A stretch of 17,786 nt of DNA from Methanomassiliicoccales archaeon (GTDB taxonomy: Archaea > Thermoplasmatota > Thermoplasmata > SG8-5). Location of the stretch: NCBI GenBank assembly GCA_030636255.1, contig DAOVXH010000013.1, positions 1-17,786 on the forward strand, in the 5' to 3' direction. Shown here piece after piece: positions 1 through 9,900 of this stretch (its first letter is position 1; each line of letters begins with the position of its first letter). The notes under the pieces were generated by a model, which saw only the letters and a list, made by a program, of their open reading frames with translations, ran no database searches and was not told the DNA's origin. The position numbers were made by a program, and so were the translations under genes.

Positions 1-321
1 AATAATTGAAACTACAAAATATATTGTTGCACCCAGACACATTAAATTATAGCCGGTTTTAGGTATGTTTTTAGAACTTTTTTCTTTATGCTCATCATCT
101 TCATACAATGGTTCACCACATTGAAGGCATTTATCATCTTCTTCTAAAACTCTGGCTCCGCAATTATCGCATATAAAATCAGACTCAGACCTTTTAACAT
201 AATCATTTAAAGGCACTTTTTTATCACAATTTGAACAGTATATATATTGAATCTCTTTTTCTTTATATTTTTTTAGTTCTGTGCTTCCACAATATAGACA
301 TTCTTTTTCTTCCTGTGTCAA
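1..321 (-). CDS. Double zinc-ribbon protein with membrane segment (partial)
   Basis: The frame is open from a TTG at 321 down to the window edge, giving 107 codons with the C terminus missing. Four CxxC pairs are visible: C8/C11, C29/C32, C51/C54 and C65/C68. The last two pairs form a ribbon with ten residues between them, the same spacing as the three ribbons in the TPR protein at 3751-6936. An acidic, lysine-rich stretch (about 73-88) follows, then a hydrophobic run from about residue 93 that looks like a membrane helix, leaving the ribbons probably cytosolic. The TTG start is chosen because GGAGG sits seven bases before it, while the nearby upstream ATGs run into TGA just before this TTG. 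The gene is AT-rich compared with its neighbours. Such zinc-ribbon membrane proteins are common in archaea and mostly uncharacterised; I cannot assign a function. It diverges from the TPR operon. Confidence 0.75.
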   Translation of the reverse strand, partial: MTQEEKECLYCGSTELKKYKEKEIQYIYCSNCDKKVPLNDYVKRSESDFICDNCGARVLEEDDKCLQCGEPLYEDDEHKEKSSKNIPKTGYNLMCLGATIYFVVSII

Positions 322-352
322 ATAATTTCCTCCATAGTCATCCCACTTTCAA

Positions 353-364
353 CGTTAATTAACG
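353..364 (-). promoter_or_regulatory. Palindromic AT box, likely box A for the zinc-ribbon gene
   Basis: CGTTAATTAACG is a perfect 12-base palindrome. Read on the minus strand, its centre lies about 24 bases before the region just ahead of the GGAGG ribosome site, so it fits a TATA-like box A giving a leader of about 13-15 bases. Its symmetry would also let it serve as a repressor site. Both roles are inferred from position. Confidence 0.4.
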
Positions 365-465
365 GGCACTCCTCCGCTCGCCAACTGAATGCACAAATCC
401 CAATAAATAACTTGCGTCATATAGCATCATACATTCCCTTTAATTGCCAATAAACCATCCAAAAT

Positions 466-495
466 CTAGCACCTAAAACCTAGCACCTAGCACCT
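466..495. repeat. Three-copy CTAGCACCT motif
   Basis: CTAGCACCT occurs at 466-474, 480-488 and 487-495, the last two copies sharing one or two bases. The array abuts the AT-rich promoter-like stretch of the TPR operon. It is too short and too irregular for CRISPR. It could be a transcription-factor site or a slippage product. Confidence 0.6.
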
Positions 496-505
496 ATACA
501 TAAAA
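495..505 (+). promoter_or_regulatory. Probable box A of the TPR operon
   Basis: TATACATAAAA lies about 25-27 bases before the TTG at 527. An archaeal transcript starting from this box would begin at or very near that codon, giving a leaderless or nearly leaderless message. This agrees with the absence of any Shine-Dalgarno-like sequence before the gene. Confidence 0.45.
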
Positions 506-526
506 TACAAAGACTTTTTATGTCAA

Positions 527-3500
527 TTGGGCTATTTGGTATCTGGTGAAAAGTGTTTGAATTGTATTTCCTGCGGTAGCCATTCTGGGGACGGCCTTTT
601 GTGCGGCAAATGCTCAGGCCATGGCTCAGATATAGCGATATTCAACCTTGTAGGGCAATCCATGTTCACCGAGTCTCGTGATGCTGGTTCCGTCAATATT
701 GCCCTGGGACCAACAATAGGAGGGCAGATAAAAATAGGGGCGCTCCCATCACTTGAGGAAGAAATAAGCATTGTCAGCCGAAAGGTGGACATTGGCCAGA
801 ACCCGGAGGTCCTGGCACCAAGGCTAGAACGTATCCTTCTTAATACTGGCATGCCAGAAGAAATCATCCCGGGTAAAGAGATTACCTTGACCAGGGAATG
901 CGCAACAAATTCAAAAGACATTGTTAATTTAAGTCAAAAATTGAGAAATATAGATGACGTGAAGTTCTCACCCAGGATGGAAACTCTCCTGGGAAATGTT
1001 ATCTGGCTCAATGATCCGGTGCTCTCCAGCAAGAGGGCAATAGATTCTTCCAATTCCAGAAAGAACGCGGCCAAGAAGTCTGAGGTCATTTTGGAGCATT
1101 ATGAAAGGGCTCTGGCATCTGACAGGGGTTATTTATCGGCATTGAAAAATCAGGCTGGAATACATCACCATGTAGGCCAGGATGAGGAATGCATTGAGTC
1201 CTGCAAGGAATATATTGACAGGAATGCAGATGACACCGATATCTGGAGGCTCAGGGGAAAGGCCCACATGGAGCTTGGCCAACATCAGGACGCCCTGAGG
1301 AGTTTTGACAGTGCACTTGCTCTTACAAAGAAGGACCATGAACTGTGGCTCAGCAAGGGACTGGCCCTCAATGAAATTCAAAGATATCAGGAGGCAATTA
1401 CCTGTTTTGACATGGCAATTAAAATTGAATCCCATAATCCAGAGGCCCTCAATGGTAGAGGCGATGCCCTGACAAAGATGGGAAAAATTGACCTGGCTGT
1501 GGAGTCCTATGATATGGCAAAGAACATGATGCCAAGACCAGCCTATGTTAGTAAACCTGTGGTGGAAGAGCATGCCCAGGCCAGCAAACCTTCTGTGGAA
1601 GCACCAATGGAAATTCCTGAAGAAGTTCAGGAGGAAATAACTCCTGACGAGGTAGCTGTTATCGATGACCTTGAGGAGGAATTGACAGAGGACATCCCAG
1701 AAACAGAGGATGAGCCAGAGGCTATTGAGGAATTAGAAGTTCCAGAGCCGGAAGATGAAATTGACGATTCAAAATTACCAGAGACAATTGAGCTAGAAGA
1801 GGAGATAGTTGACTCCGAGCATCCACCGGAAGACATGGCAAAAGAGCCCTTGGAATTAGAGATGGAAGCAGATTTTGAAGATGCACTTGACATTGAAGAT
1901 GATACACCTCTGCCAGAAAGCATTGAACCTGCAGTGTCTGAGGTTTCTAAGGAAGCAGATGCAGAAATTCAGAGACTGGATGAGATATTTGGCAAATCAA
2001 AGCTAGAAGATGACAGTGATGATACAGTAGAAACTCCACAAGATGAGGAAGAATCGCCGGAGCCCGGGGATGAGCCAGAGGTGCACAAACCACAATCCCT
2101 GGCAGAGATGTTTATGGACGGCCTGGACGTTGAAGATAATGAGGGAAAGGACCCTGACTGGCCAGACCTACCTGAAGAGATTGAACTTCCTGGCAATGAG
2201 GATGATGAGCCAATACTTGGTCCATTAATGGGTATACCGACAAAACGCGAGCCAGATTCACCAGAAGCAGAAATTGATGACCTTGAAGAGGAACTTGATT
2301 TACCGGCAGAACCGGAACCAGAATCAACAGAGGTCACTGCCTCGCCTACAGACAAAGACACAGAGTCAGATGACTTGCCGGAGCATGATTTATCCGATGA
2401 TGAGGTTGAGGTACTTTCCGAGCTGGAGGAAATAGAGACAGAACAGCAGCTGGACGACGCATTGACACTATCAGGCATGGAATCCATTGAAAATCTCATT
2501 GAAGAAGGTGAGTACAATAAAGCACTGGCCGCCTCCAGAGAATTCCTTGAAAAGGAGCCTAAGAACCCAGAAGCCCTGGCACTGAAAGGCGGAATACTGG
2601 TATCAATGGGAAGGTCAGAAGATGGTCTTGTTGAGATACAGAAAGCCCTGGAGATAGACCAGGACAATATCACTGCCTGGCTGAACCGCGGTCATGCATA
2701 CTATGAAATGGATGTCTATGACCAGGGAATAGATGCCTATGATGAGGTTCTTGAACTGGAACCAAAAAATACAGAGGCATGGCATGGAAAGGGAACTTGC
2801 CAGCTTCTTGATGAGGATTACGAGGAGGCAATTGTCTCCTTCAATGAAATAATCGAGACAGAGCCTGAGAACACCGAGGCCTGGATTGGAATTGGAGATG
2901 CATTCCTTGGACTTGAGAGGGAAGATGATGCATTCAAGTGCTATGAAAAGGTCACTGCCATTGACCCAAATGACCCAGAGGGTTGGACCAAACAGGGAGA
3001 TGTTCTGGTCATGAAGGGGCGCTGGGGCGGTTCCCTGCAGATGTTTGACAGGGCAATTGAGATTGATGAAGAATATGAATATGCCTATCTCAGAAAGGCA
3101 AAGGTCTTCCTGAACAGGAACAAGCTGGATGAGGCAGATGAGATGTACAAAAAGCTTCTGGTGGTATATCCCACAGACCCTGATGCCCTGACTGGCCGTG
3201 TCAATATTCAGATTAAGAAGGGTAAATGGGGTGCCGCACTCCAGTCACTCAGAGCAGTTCTTAGACATCACCCGGACAGTGCAAAGGCATGGGCATTGCA
3301 GGGAGATGCATACCGTGAAGAGGGAAGGGTTGCCGAGGCAAAGAAGCCATATGACACTGCACTGGCACTGGACCCGGACGATGTTACTGCCCTGACAGGC
3401 AAAGGACGATTAATGCTGGACAATGGAGGGTACAAGGAGGCCATTGAGCTGTTCATGAGGGCTCTTGATACTGATTCAGAGGATTCAAACATATGGCGAT

Positions 3501-3751
3501 TCCTGGGTGAGGCCCAGAAGGAAATCAATAAGGACCAGGACGCCCTGAAATCCCTGGAGATGGCTGTTGAGCTTGGAGGTTATGTTGCAGATAATTGGAT
3601 GGCCTTCGGTATGATATTGCATGAGCAGGCCAGGTATCCAGAGGCAATTGAGGCATTTGACAAGGCAATGAAGCTGAACCCGAACCTGGAAGGTGCCGCC
3701 AAGTGGCGCGAGCAGAGTGCCAAGAGGCTGATAAAGGAGAGTGAGGATTAA
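527..3751 (+). CDS. Giant TPR protein with N-terminal zinc knuckle and acidic linker
   Basis: This 1074-residue soluble protein has no signal peptide or membrane segment. In order it shows: CxxC pairs at C10/C13 (or C13/C16) and C26/C29, probably one zinc knuckle; an unrecognised region (about 35-175); about four TPRs (178-335); a Glu/Asp/Pro-rich linker of about 300 residues (340-650) with two copies of IDDLEEEL; and about twelve TPRs (650-1065), recognisable by the repeating W-x-x-x-G and A-x-x-x-[FY]-[DE]-x-A-[LI] pattern every 34 residues. TPR arrays are protein-binding scaffolds, so a role in assembling partners is likely, but the partners are unknown. The start is uncertain: TTG at 527 or 536 keeps the cysteines, the first in-frame stop upstream is at 488, and the ATG at 520 is in another frame and ends after nine codons. 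The gene overlaps the next by one base, so the two products are probably made together. Confidence 0.85.
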   Translation: MGYLVSGEKCLNCISCGSHSGDGLLCGKCSGHGSDIAIFNLVGQSMFTESRDAGSVNIALGPTIGGQIKIGALPSLEEEISIVSRKVDIGQNPEVLAPRLERILLNTGMPEEIIPGKEITLTRECATNSKDIVNLSQKLRNIDDVKFSPRMETLLGNVIWLNDPVLSSKRAIDSSNSRKNAAKKSEVILEHYERALASDRGYLSALKNQAGIHHHVGQDEECIESCKEYIDRNADDTDIWRLRGKAHMELGQHQDALRSFDSALALTKKDHELWLSKGLALNEIQRYQEAITCFDMAIKIESHNPEALNGRGDALTKMGKIDLAVESYDMAKNMMPRPAYVSKPVVEEHAQASKPSVEAPMEIPEEVQEEITPDEVAVIDDLEEELTEDIPETEDEPEAIEELEVPEPEDEIDDSKLPETIELEEEIVDSEHPPEDMAKEPLELEMEADFEDALDIEDDTPLPESIEPAVSEVSKEADAEIQRLDEIFGKSKLEDDSDDTVETPQDEEESPEPGDEPEVHKPQSLAEMFMDGLDVEDNEGKDPDWPDLPEEIELPGNEDDEPILGPLMGIPTKREPDSPEAEIDDLEEELDLPAEPEPESTEVTASPTDKDTESDDLPEHDLSDDEVEVLSELEEIETEQQLDDALTLSGMESIENLIEEGEYNKALAASREFLEKEPKNPEALALKGGILVSMGRSEDGLVEIQKALEIDQDNITAWLNRGHAYYEMDVYDQGIDAYDEVLELEPKNTEAWHGKGTCQLLDEDYEEAIVSFNEIIETEPENTEAWIGIGDAFLGLEREDDAFKCYEKVTAIDPNDPEGWTKQGDVLVMKGRWGGSLQMFDRAIEIDEEYEYAYLRKAKVFLNRNKLDEADEMYKKLLVVYPTDPDALTGRVNIQIKKGKWGAALQSLRAVLRHHPDSAKAWALQGDAYREEGRVAEAKKPYDTALALDPDDVTALTGKGRLMLDNGGYKEAIELFMRALDTDSEDSNIWRFLGEAQKEINKDQDALKSLEMAVELGGYVADNWMAFGMILHEQARYPEAIEAFDKAMKLNPNLEGAAKWREQSAKRLIKESED

Positions 3752-6700
3752 TGTTAGGCTGGAACCCTGCACCAAACAGATTGATTGGCATAATCAATGA
3801 CATGCCTCAGGACGAGTTCGAGGCTTTGACAACAAAACTCCTGAAGGAAATGCGTTTTAACATTAAAAATTCAGAATTCACCAGCAAGCACCTGGACTAC
3901 GAGGCCACAAGAGATGATGACGAACAAGACCGTATGTTTTTCATAAGGGCAGTTCGGAGCCAGAGAAAAATTGGGCCAGATGAACTGCAAATGACTGTAG
4001 GCAAGCATAAGGGAGATAAAGAGCTCAGCCCGGTCTACATTTCCACAGCAGGCTTCACAGAGGACGCAGACAAGTACGCAGATATGCTAAATGTCAGTCT
4101 GGCAGATGGCGAAAAGCTCACCTTATTACTGAAGAAGTTCAATATGGCAGATGACCTTGAAAAAGGACAGAGCCAGCGCATACTGGAACAGGAAGGTGAC
4201 AGGTTCCTGCCAAGCATTGATGAGCTTGAAAACAATATGCGCTGGGGAAATGACTTTTATGGCACTGGCAATTACAAAAAGGCAATAGAATACTATGATG
4301 CCGCATTGCGGATGAAAAATCAGTATGACCTTGCCTGGCTCATGAAGGGAAATGCACTTTCTGCCATGGGACTGCACGATGAGGCCATCCACTGCTTCAA
4401 GAAGGTGCTGGAGTATAATTCCGAAAGCGAGGAGGCCTGGTATAATCTTGGCGCAACCCATTATCACCTTGAAAAATATGATGATGAGATAGCATGCTAT
4501 GACCAGGCACTGGCACTGAACCCGGAATTCTCCAAGGCCTGGAATAATAAGGGGGCAACATTGCATCACCTGGGCAAGTTCGAGGAGGCGGTGCTCTGCT
4601 ATGATAAGGTTCTGAGGCTGGAGCCAGACAATGTTCAGGTTCTGAACAATCGCGGTGTGGCCCTGAAGAACCTTGAGAATTATGATGAATCTTTAAAATC
4701 ATTTGACAAGGCATTGCGCAAGAAGGAGGATTATCTTGATGCCTGGCTTAACAAGGGAATTTTGCTTCATGACATGGAGCGATATGAGGATGCAATTGTT
4801 TGCTATGAGATGGTGCTGGCCAAATGGCGAAACCCGGAAGTTATGCTGCTGAAGGGTGTTGCACTTGCCATGCTTTCCAAGTTCATGAATTCTGTTGAGG
4901 CCTTCGATGGGGCCCTGGCAATGAAACCTGGCTGGGACATTGCCCTTGAGGAGAAGAAAAAGGCAGAGGATGCAATGAAAGAGGTTGCAGATGGCCGAAT
5001 TGCCACAGCCGAGGAAGCAGCCAGAAAGGCTGAAGATGATAGGCTGGCCCAGGAAAAGAAACTCGAGATTGAGGCTCAGGCATTGGCCAGAAAAGAGCTA
5101 AAGGACCTGGCCAACTGCAATAGCTGTGGCCATGTGCTAAGGGAAGAGGCACAGTTCTGCTCCCAATGCGGCATAAAGGCCGGGGATACGCTCAAGATAC
5201 CTGCTACCCCCCATCCCAAAACTGAGAGTGAATTTTTCTCCTGCTCAGAATGCGGTGCATGGGTCACAGACGATGACCTTACCTGCCCGGACTGTGGTGT
5301 TGACTTGGCCGAAGAAGATGAAGGCATAGATCCAGACATGCTTCCGGTGGGCAAGCCAAAGATGCAGGAAGATTTTGAAGAGCAGAAGGCCATCGAACGG
5401 GCTATGGACAGGGAAGAACTACTTCTGGAGAAATCACGGTTATTGAGGGGCCTGGAGAAGTATGATGGGGCAATAAAGGCAATAGAGGAGGCCCTTGGAA
5501 TCAGCGAACATTCCCAACTCTGGATTGAAAAAGGCAATGTACTGGCCAGCATGAATCGGCCGGACTATGCAATTGACGCTTATGATAGAGCACTGAAGGC
5601 AGAGCCAGACAATCTTGTGGCATTACTGAACAAGGAATCAATGCTTACAAAGGTCGAGGAGATAGACCAGGCACTGGAAGTGAACAGCATTATAACCAAG
5701 AACAGACCGGAGGAACCACTGGCCTGGGTGAGAAGGGCTGGCCTCCTCAAGCGTTTGGGAAGATTGAAGAAGTCCATTGAATGCCTTGACAAGGCAGTTG
5801 AAGTTGCACCTGACCTGGCAGAGGTCTGGAACGCCCAGGGGGTTGCACTCCTGGAGATGGATAAGCATGATGATGCAATTCTATGCATAGACAGGGCAAT
5901 CCAGATAGACCCAGACTTCTCCGAGGCATGGAACAATAAGGGGGCTGTGGTTCTAAGTTCTGGAGATGCAGATAAATCAATCCAGTACTTTGATAGGGCC
6001 ATTGATATTGATTCGGAAAATGCCGGAGCATGGGCAAACAAGGGCAGCGCACTCTATGATATGGGGCGGTTCACAGAAGCAGTTGAATGCCTTGATGAAG
6101 CACTGACAATTAAGAAGGACATGACACTAATAAACAGCAAGGGCTGGGCACTTCTGGGCGATGAAAAAATAGACCAGGCCATTGAGGCATTTGAAGAGGC
6201 CATTGCAATTGATCAAAATTATGCAGAGGCATGGAACAATCGCGGTCTCGGGTACTCCAGAAAAGAAAATTTTGCAGAAGCATTTGATTCATTTGAAAGG
6301 GCATTGGCAATAGCACCGGACTTTACAGATGCAGAGAAAAACCGGGACTCCACCCAGCGAAGGATTGAGCAGCTGGCAGGCAAAACTGATGATGAAATTG
6401 AGCCAGAGCCAAAAGAGGAAGAGGCAATGCCAGAAGTTGCACCAGAGAAGGACATTGAGCCGCCAGAGGAACTGGTTGAGGCAGTTGATGCTGCTGAAGA
6501 GCAGGCAATCAGCGAATTCGAGGCAGAGGAGTTCAAATGCCCTCACTGCGGAATTATCGGCACTGTGGATGATATGTTCTGCGAGGAATGCGGCCAGAAA
6601 TTCACAACAGACATGAAGGAAGATGCTGCAGAGGAAAAGCTGGAAGACCTTCTGGACATTGCCGAAAAACCAGAAAAAGAAGAAAAGTCAGCCAAGGAAG

Positions 6701-6936
6701 AACTTCCTCCGGTCGATAAACCGAAGGAAGACAAGCCCAAGAAAAAGAAAGGCAAGGAAAACCTCATTGATGAGATTGTGAAGGTTCCTGGTCTGGGCTA
6801 TTCAAAGGCACAGGCAATTATTGATGCTGGCTTTGATACAAAGACCAAGCTGAAGAAGGCGAAAAATGAAGAGCTGGAAGCGATTTCCGGTATTAGCAAA
6901 GATTTGGCTAAGAAACTGAAGAAGAAATATAAATAA
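3751..6936 (+). CDS. Mrr-like/TPR/zinc-ribbon/HhH scaffold protein
   Basis: This 1061-residue cytosolic protein begins at an ATG sharing its A with the upstream stop (TAATG), with GAGG just before, so translational coupling is likely. Residues about 20-115 resemble the Mrr-type restriction-endonuclease fold: an F-E pair (F23-E24), D49, a beta strand at 63-68, and the late pattern of a threonine-phenylalanine-like turn followed by an alanine-rich helix (99-113). The expected Q-x-K is replaced by R66-A-V68, so nuclease activity is doubtful. Then come about seven TPRs (154-400), a charged helical stretch (400-452), zinc ribbons at C456/C459/C470/C473 and C498/C501/C512/C515, about nine TPRs (553-872), an acidic linker, a third ribbon (C930/C933/C944/C947), a Lys/Glu-rich segment, and a C-terminal helix-hairpin-helix domain (1005-1061; PGLG and SGIS turns). 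HhH and ribbons suggest nucleic-acid binding; the actual function is unknown. Confidence 0.87.
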   Translation: MLGWNPAPNRLIGIINDMPQDEFEALTTKLLKEMRFNIKNSEFTSKHLDYEATRDDDEQDRMFFIRAVRSQRKIGPDELQMTVGKHKGDKELSPVYISTAGFTEDADKYADMLNVSLADGEKLTLLLKKFNMADDLEKGQSQRILEQEGDRFLPSIDELENNMRWGNDFYGTGNYKKAIEYYDAALRMKNQYDLAWLMKGNALSAMGLHDEAIHCFKKVLEYNSESEEAWYNLGATHYHLEKYDDEIACYDQALALNPEFSKAWNNKGATLHHLGKFEEAVLCYDKVLRLEPDNVQVLNNRGVALKNLENYDESLKSFDKALRKKEDYLDAWLNKGILLHDMERYEDAIVCYEMVLAKWRNPEVMLLKGVALAMLSKFMNSVEAFDGALAMKPGWDIALEEKKKAEDAMKEVADGRIATAEEAARKAEDDRLAQEKKLEIEAQALARKELKDLANCNSCGHVLREEAQFCSQCGIKAGDTLKIPATPHPKTESEFFSCSECGAWVTDDDLTCPDCGVDLAEEDEGIDPDMLPVGKPKMQEDFEEQKAIERAMDREELLLEKSRLLRGLEKYDGAIKAIEEALGISEHSQLWIEKGNVLASMNRPDYAIDAYDRALKAEPDNLVALLNKESMLTKVEEIDQALEVNSIITKNRPEEPLAWVRRAGLLKRLGRLKKSIECLDKAVEVAPDLAEVWNAQGVALLEMDKHDDAILCIDRAIQIDPDFSEAWNNKGAVVLSSGDADKSIQYFDRAIDIDSENAGAWANKGSALYDMGRFTEAVECLDEALTIKKDMTLINSKGWALLGDEKIDQAIEAFEEAIAIDQNYAEAWNNRGLGYSRKENFAEAFDSFERALAIAPDFTDAEKNRDSTQRRIEQLAGKTDDEIEPEPKEEEAMPEVAPEKDIEPPEELVEAVDAAEEQAISEFEAEEFKCPHCGIIGTVDDMFCEECGQKFTTDMKEDAAEEKLEDLLDIAEKPEKEEKSAKEELPPVDKPKEDKPKKKKGKENLIDEIVKVPGLGYSKAQAIIDAGFDTKTKLKKAKNEELEAISGISKDLAKKLKKKYK

Positions 6937-6937
6937 T
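6925..6937 (+). promoter_or_regulatory. Probable box A of the beta-helix gene
   Basis: AAATATAAATAAT overlaps the end of the preceding gene and is a strong match to an archaeal box A. A start about 24 bases downstream (near 6956) would leave a leader of about 30 bases carrying the GGTGA ribosome site. This suggests that the exported protein is transcribed separately from the TPR operon. Confidence 0.5.
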
Positions 6938-6986
6938 ATCGAAATTGTTATAAGCCAGACTTTTGATTGTCACCCAGGTGAAGGAG

Positions 6987-9900
6987 ATGAAAAGAAAAGT
7001 TACAATAATCCTATGTGTATTTTTGATTTTTAGCTCTGGCTTTGTTCTTTTTGATGTAGAAGAGGAGGCTGAGGGCAAGATTGTGGAGCAGAATGGGTTG
7101 ATGTATACGATTCATGCCCCCATTAGGATTGATTCGGATGCGGATTTTGGGATTGGTGTTAATGGTGTGAGCGCAGGGGATGGCAGTCTCGGTACCCCTT
7201 GGATTATCGAAAACTTGGAGATAGATGGTACAGGATTTGGATATTGTATATATATTGGAAATACTACTGATTATTTTGAAGTCAGAGATTGTTATTTACA
7301 CAATGCTAGCGGTATTAGCAATTGGTATTATGCGAATTCAGGGTTGAATACACGTAACATTGAAAATGGAACAATAACTAACAATACATTCATTTCAAAT
7401 GATGATTATGGATTATTCCATTATTTAAGTGCAAATTGCACAATAAATAATAATACATTCGACCAGAATTGGGCGAATATTTATCTTTCCTCATCAAATA
7501 ATGCCACATTCAACAATAATACTGCATATAATGGCACATATGGGTTTCGTCTCATTAGTTCCAGCAATGTTACTCTTAACAATAATACAATGGAAAATAA
7601 TGGAGTATATCTATACAGCTTTCTACTTGAAGATTTGATTTCACATTCCATGGATACCAGCAATATGGTTAATGGAAAATCTTTACAATATTGGAAAAAT
7701 CAAGTTGGCGGCATCGTTCCAATAGGTGCTGGGCAGGTAATACTTGCTAATTGCTCAGAAGTCATTGTTGAAAACCAAAGTCTAGACAATTGTTCTCTTG
7801 GAATTCAGCTTGGCTATTCTAGTAATAACACCGTATCTAATAATAGCATTTCAAACAATACCTATGGAATTAATATGTGGTATTATTCAAATGACAATAT
7901 CGTTAATAATAACACAATTGCTAACACAGGTACTGGAATTCGCCTTGTAGAATATAGTTTCCAGAACAATATAACCCGTAACAACGTTTCTAATAATGGA
8001 CTTGGAATATCCATTTACGAATCTAATTTCAATATTGTTTCAAACAATAATGTTTCAAATAATAGCAATAATGGAATTCAAGTGACACAGTCTGACAGCA
8101 TAATAATAAAAAATAACACTGCAGAGTTTAATAATTATGGAATTTACATAAAAGGAGAAAATCATGTTATTGAAAATAATTCACTAAATTTTAACTCCAA
8201 TGGAACATACATAAGTTCAGATGATGCAATCATCCGGAATAACACCGCTAACCATAATGATAATTATGGAATTTATGTAGTAGATTCCTTCTATTGTGAT
8301 ATCTCTCACAATGTAGTTTTTGAGAATAAATATGGATTGTATCTTGCTTACGTAATTTTGTCTTCAGTTGATTATAATGTGGCTTCGAATAATTCATGGG
8401 ATGGAATCACATTGACCAGTAATAGCAGATATACCACACTGGATAATAATATTGCAAAGTACAATGACCGTAATGGTATTGTATTTAGATTTAACACTTT
8501 AGATTGTGTATTGTCAAATAGTACGGTAATATACAACAATTGGAGCGGTATATTTATGCTTGATACACATGATAATCTAATTTATGGTAATCTTGCTGCT
8601 TACAATTGGTTAGCTGAAATAGAACACATCTCTTCTATTGGGACTGGAGATTACATTTACAGCAACACATTCATCAGGAGATCGGACGATTATAATTATC
8701 TGGCCCTTCATTTTGGTAATGCTGCATTCTGGAATGAATCATTACCAATCGGAGGGAATTACTGGAGTGATTATAATGGAATTGATGCAAATGGTGACGG
8801 ATTTGGGGATACGGCGTACACTTCAATTGATGGTGAAGCAGGAGCAAGAGATTATTATCCATTGATTGAACCGACAGTGGAATCCCATGTTATTTCTACC
8901 ACACCAAATGACTCAGCAATAGATATTCTAGTAGATAATTCGGTTACAGTAGTATTCTCTGAATCAATGGATACCAGTGTAACCCCAACTATTAGAGATA
9001 TGAGTTGGCCATTAACACAATTTTACTTTTCGGGATGGAGCCAGACCAATGTTCTCAATGACACAGCAACCTGGACGCATGATGACTGGACAGAGGATTT
9101 TCAAGTTAGGTTGAAAGTAAGTGATTATTCAACACTTGATGATTATGTTGCAATTCCATATTCATGGTGTTTCAACACAAAGGATTCCAACGCACCAACC
9201 TCTTGGCTTTCACCAATTATTCCATATTGGCAAACAGATTCACAGTTAGAAATAACAGGGTTTACTGACCCAGATAACAGCGGAATAAAAAATGTATCAT
9301 TATATTACCGATTCAGCCAGGACAATATTAATTGGGGTGCAAACACATCGGCAGGAACCGACACAGCATCTCCTTGGAGCTGGAGTTTTACTTTCCCTGG
9401 ATATGGATATTATGAATTTTATTCCATTGCATGTGATGGGGTTAACAATTCAGAAGAAGCCCCCAGCATTTTGAACACAACTTGTGGTTTTGATATGGCA
9501 AAGCCAGAGATAATAGACAATAGCCCAATCTCAGGTACCACTGGAGATGGTTACACATTCCTTGCTAATGTCACTGATAATTTAAATCTGGCAGAAATCA
9601 GAGTTGTATACTGGTTCGGTTCAGATGCAGAAATAAATACAACCATGTCCCTTGCATCAGGCAATCAATATGAAAATAGCATATCTGTTTCAATATTTGA
9701 GAACGAAGAACTGCATTATTATCTCATGGCAAAGGACGAAGCAGGAAACTGGAACTCAACCACAGCAATTACTGTGCCAATAATTGATAATGATATTCCT
9801 AATGCGAATGCTGGCCCTAGTCAAAATGCTGAAATCGGAGAGGTTGTTACCTTTGATGGAACTGGTTCCACAGACAATACTGAGATAATTAATTACACCT

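Noticed and set aside
466..495. A CRISPR-like array
   Set aside because: The unit is only nine bases, copies overlap, and there are no spacers.
520..549. ATG at 520 as the start of the first TPR gene
   Set aside because: It is in a different frame and stops after nine codons, so it cannot start the long product without a frameshift; it is kept as a finding.
1969..2673. A 234-codon minus-strand, serine-rich frame
   Set aside because: It is the antisense of the GAA/GAG/GAT-rich acidic linker of the TPR protein; serine runs are what that composition yields in reverse.
6963..6986. TTG at 6963 as the start of the beta-helix protein
   Set aside because: The ATG at 6987 has a well-placed GGTGA and opens directly with a typical signal peptide; the eight extra residues add nothing recognisable.
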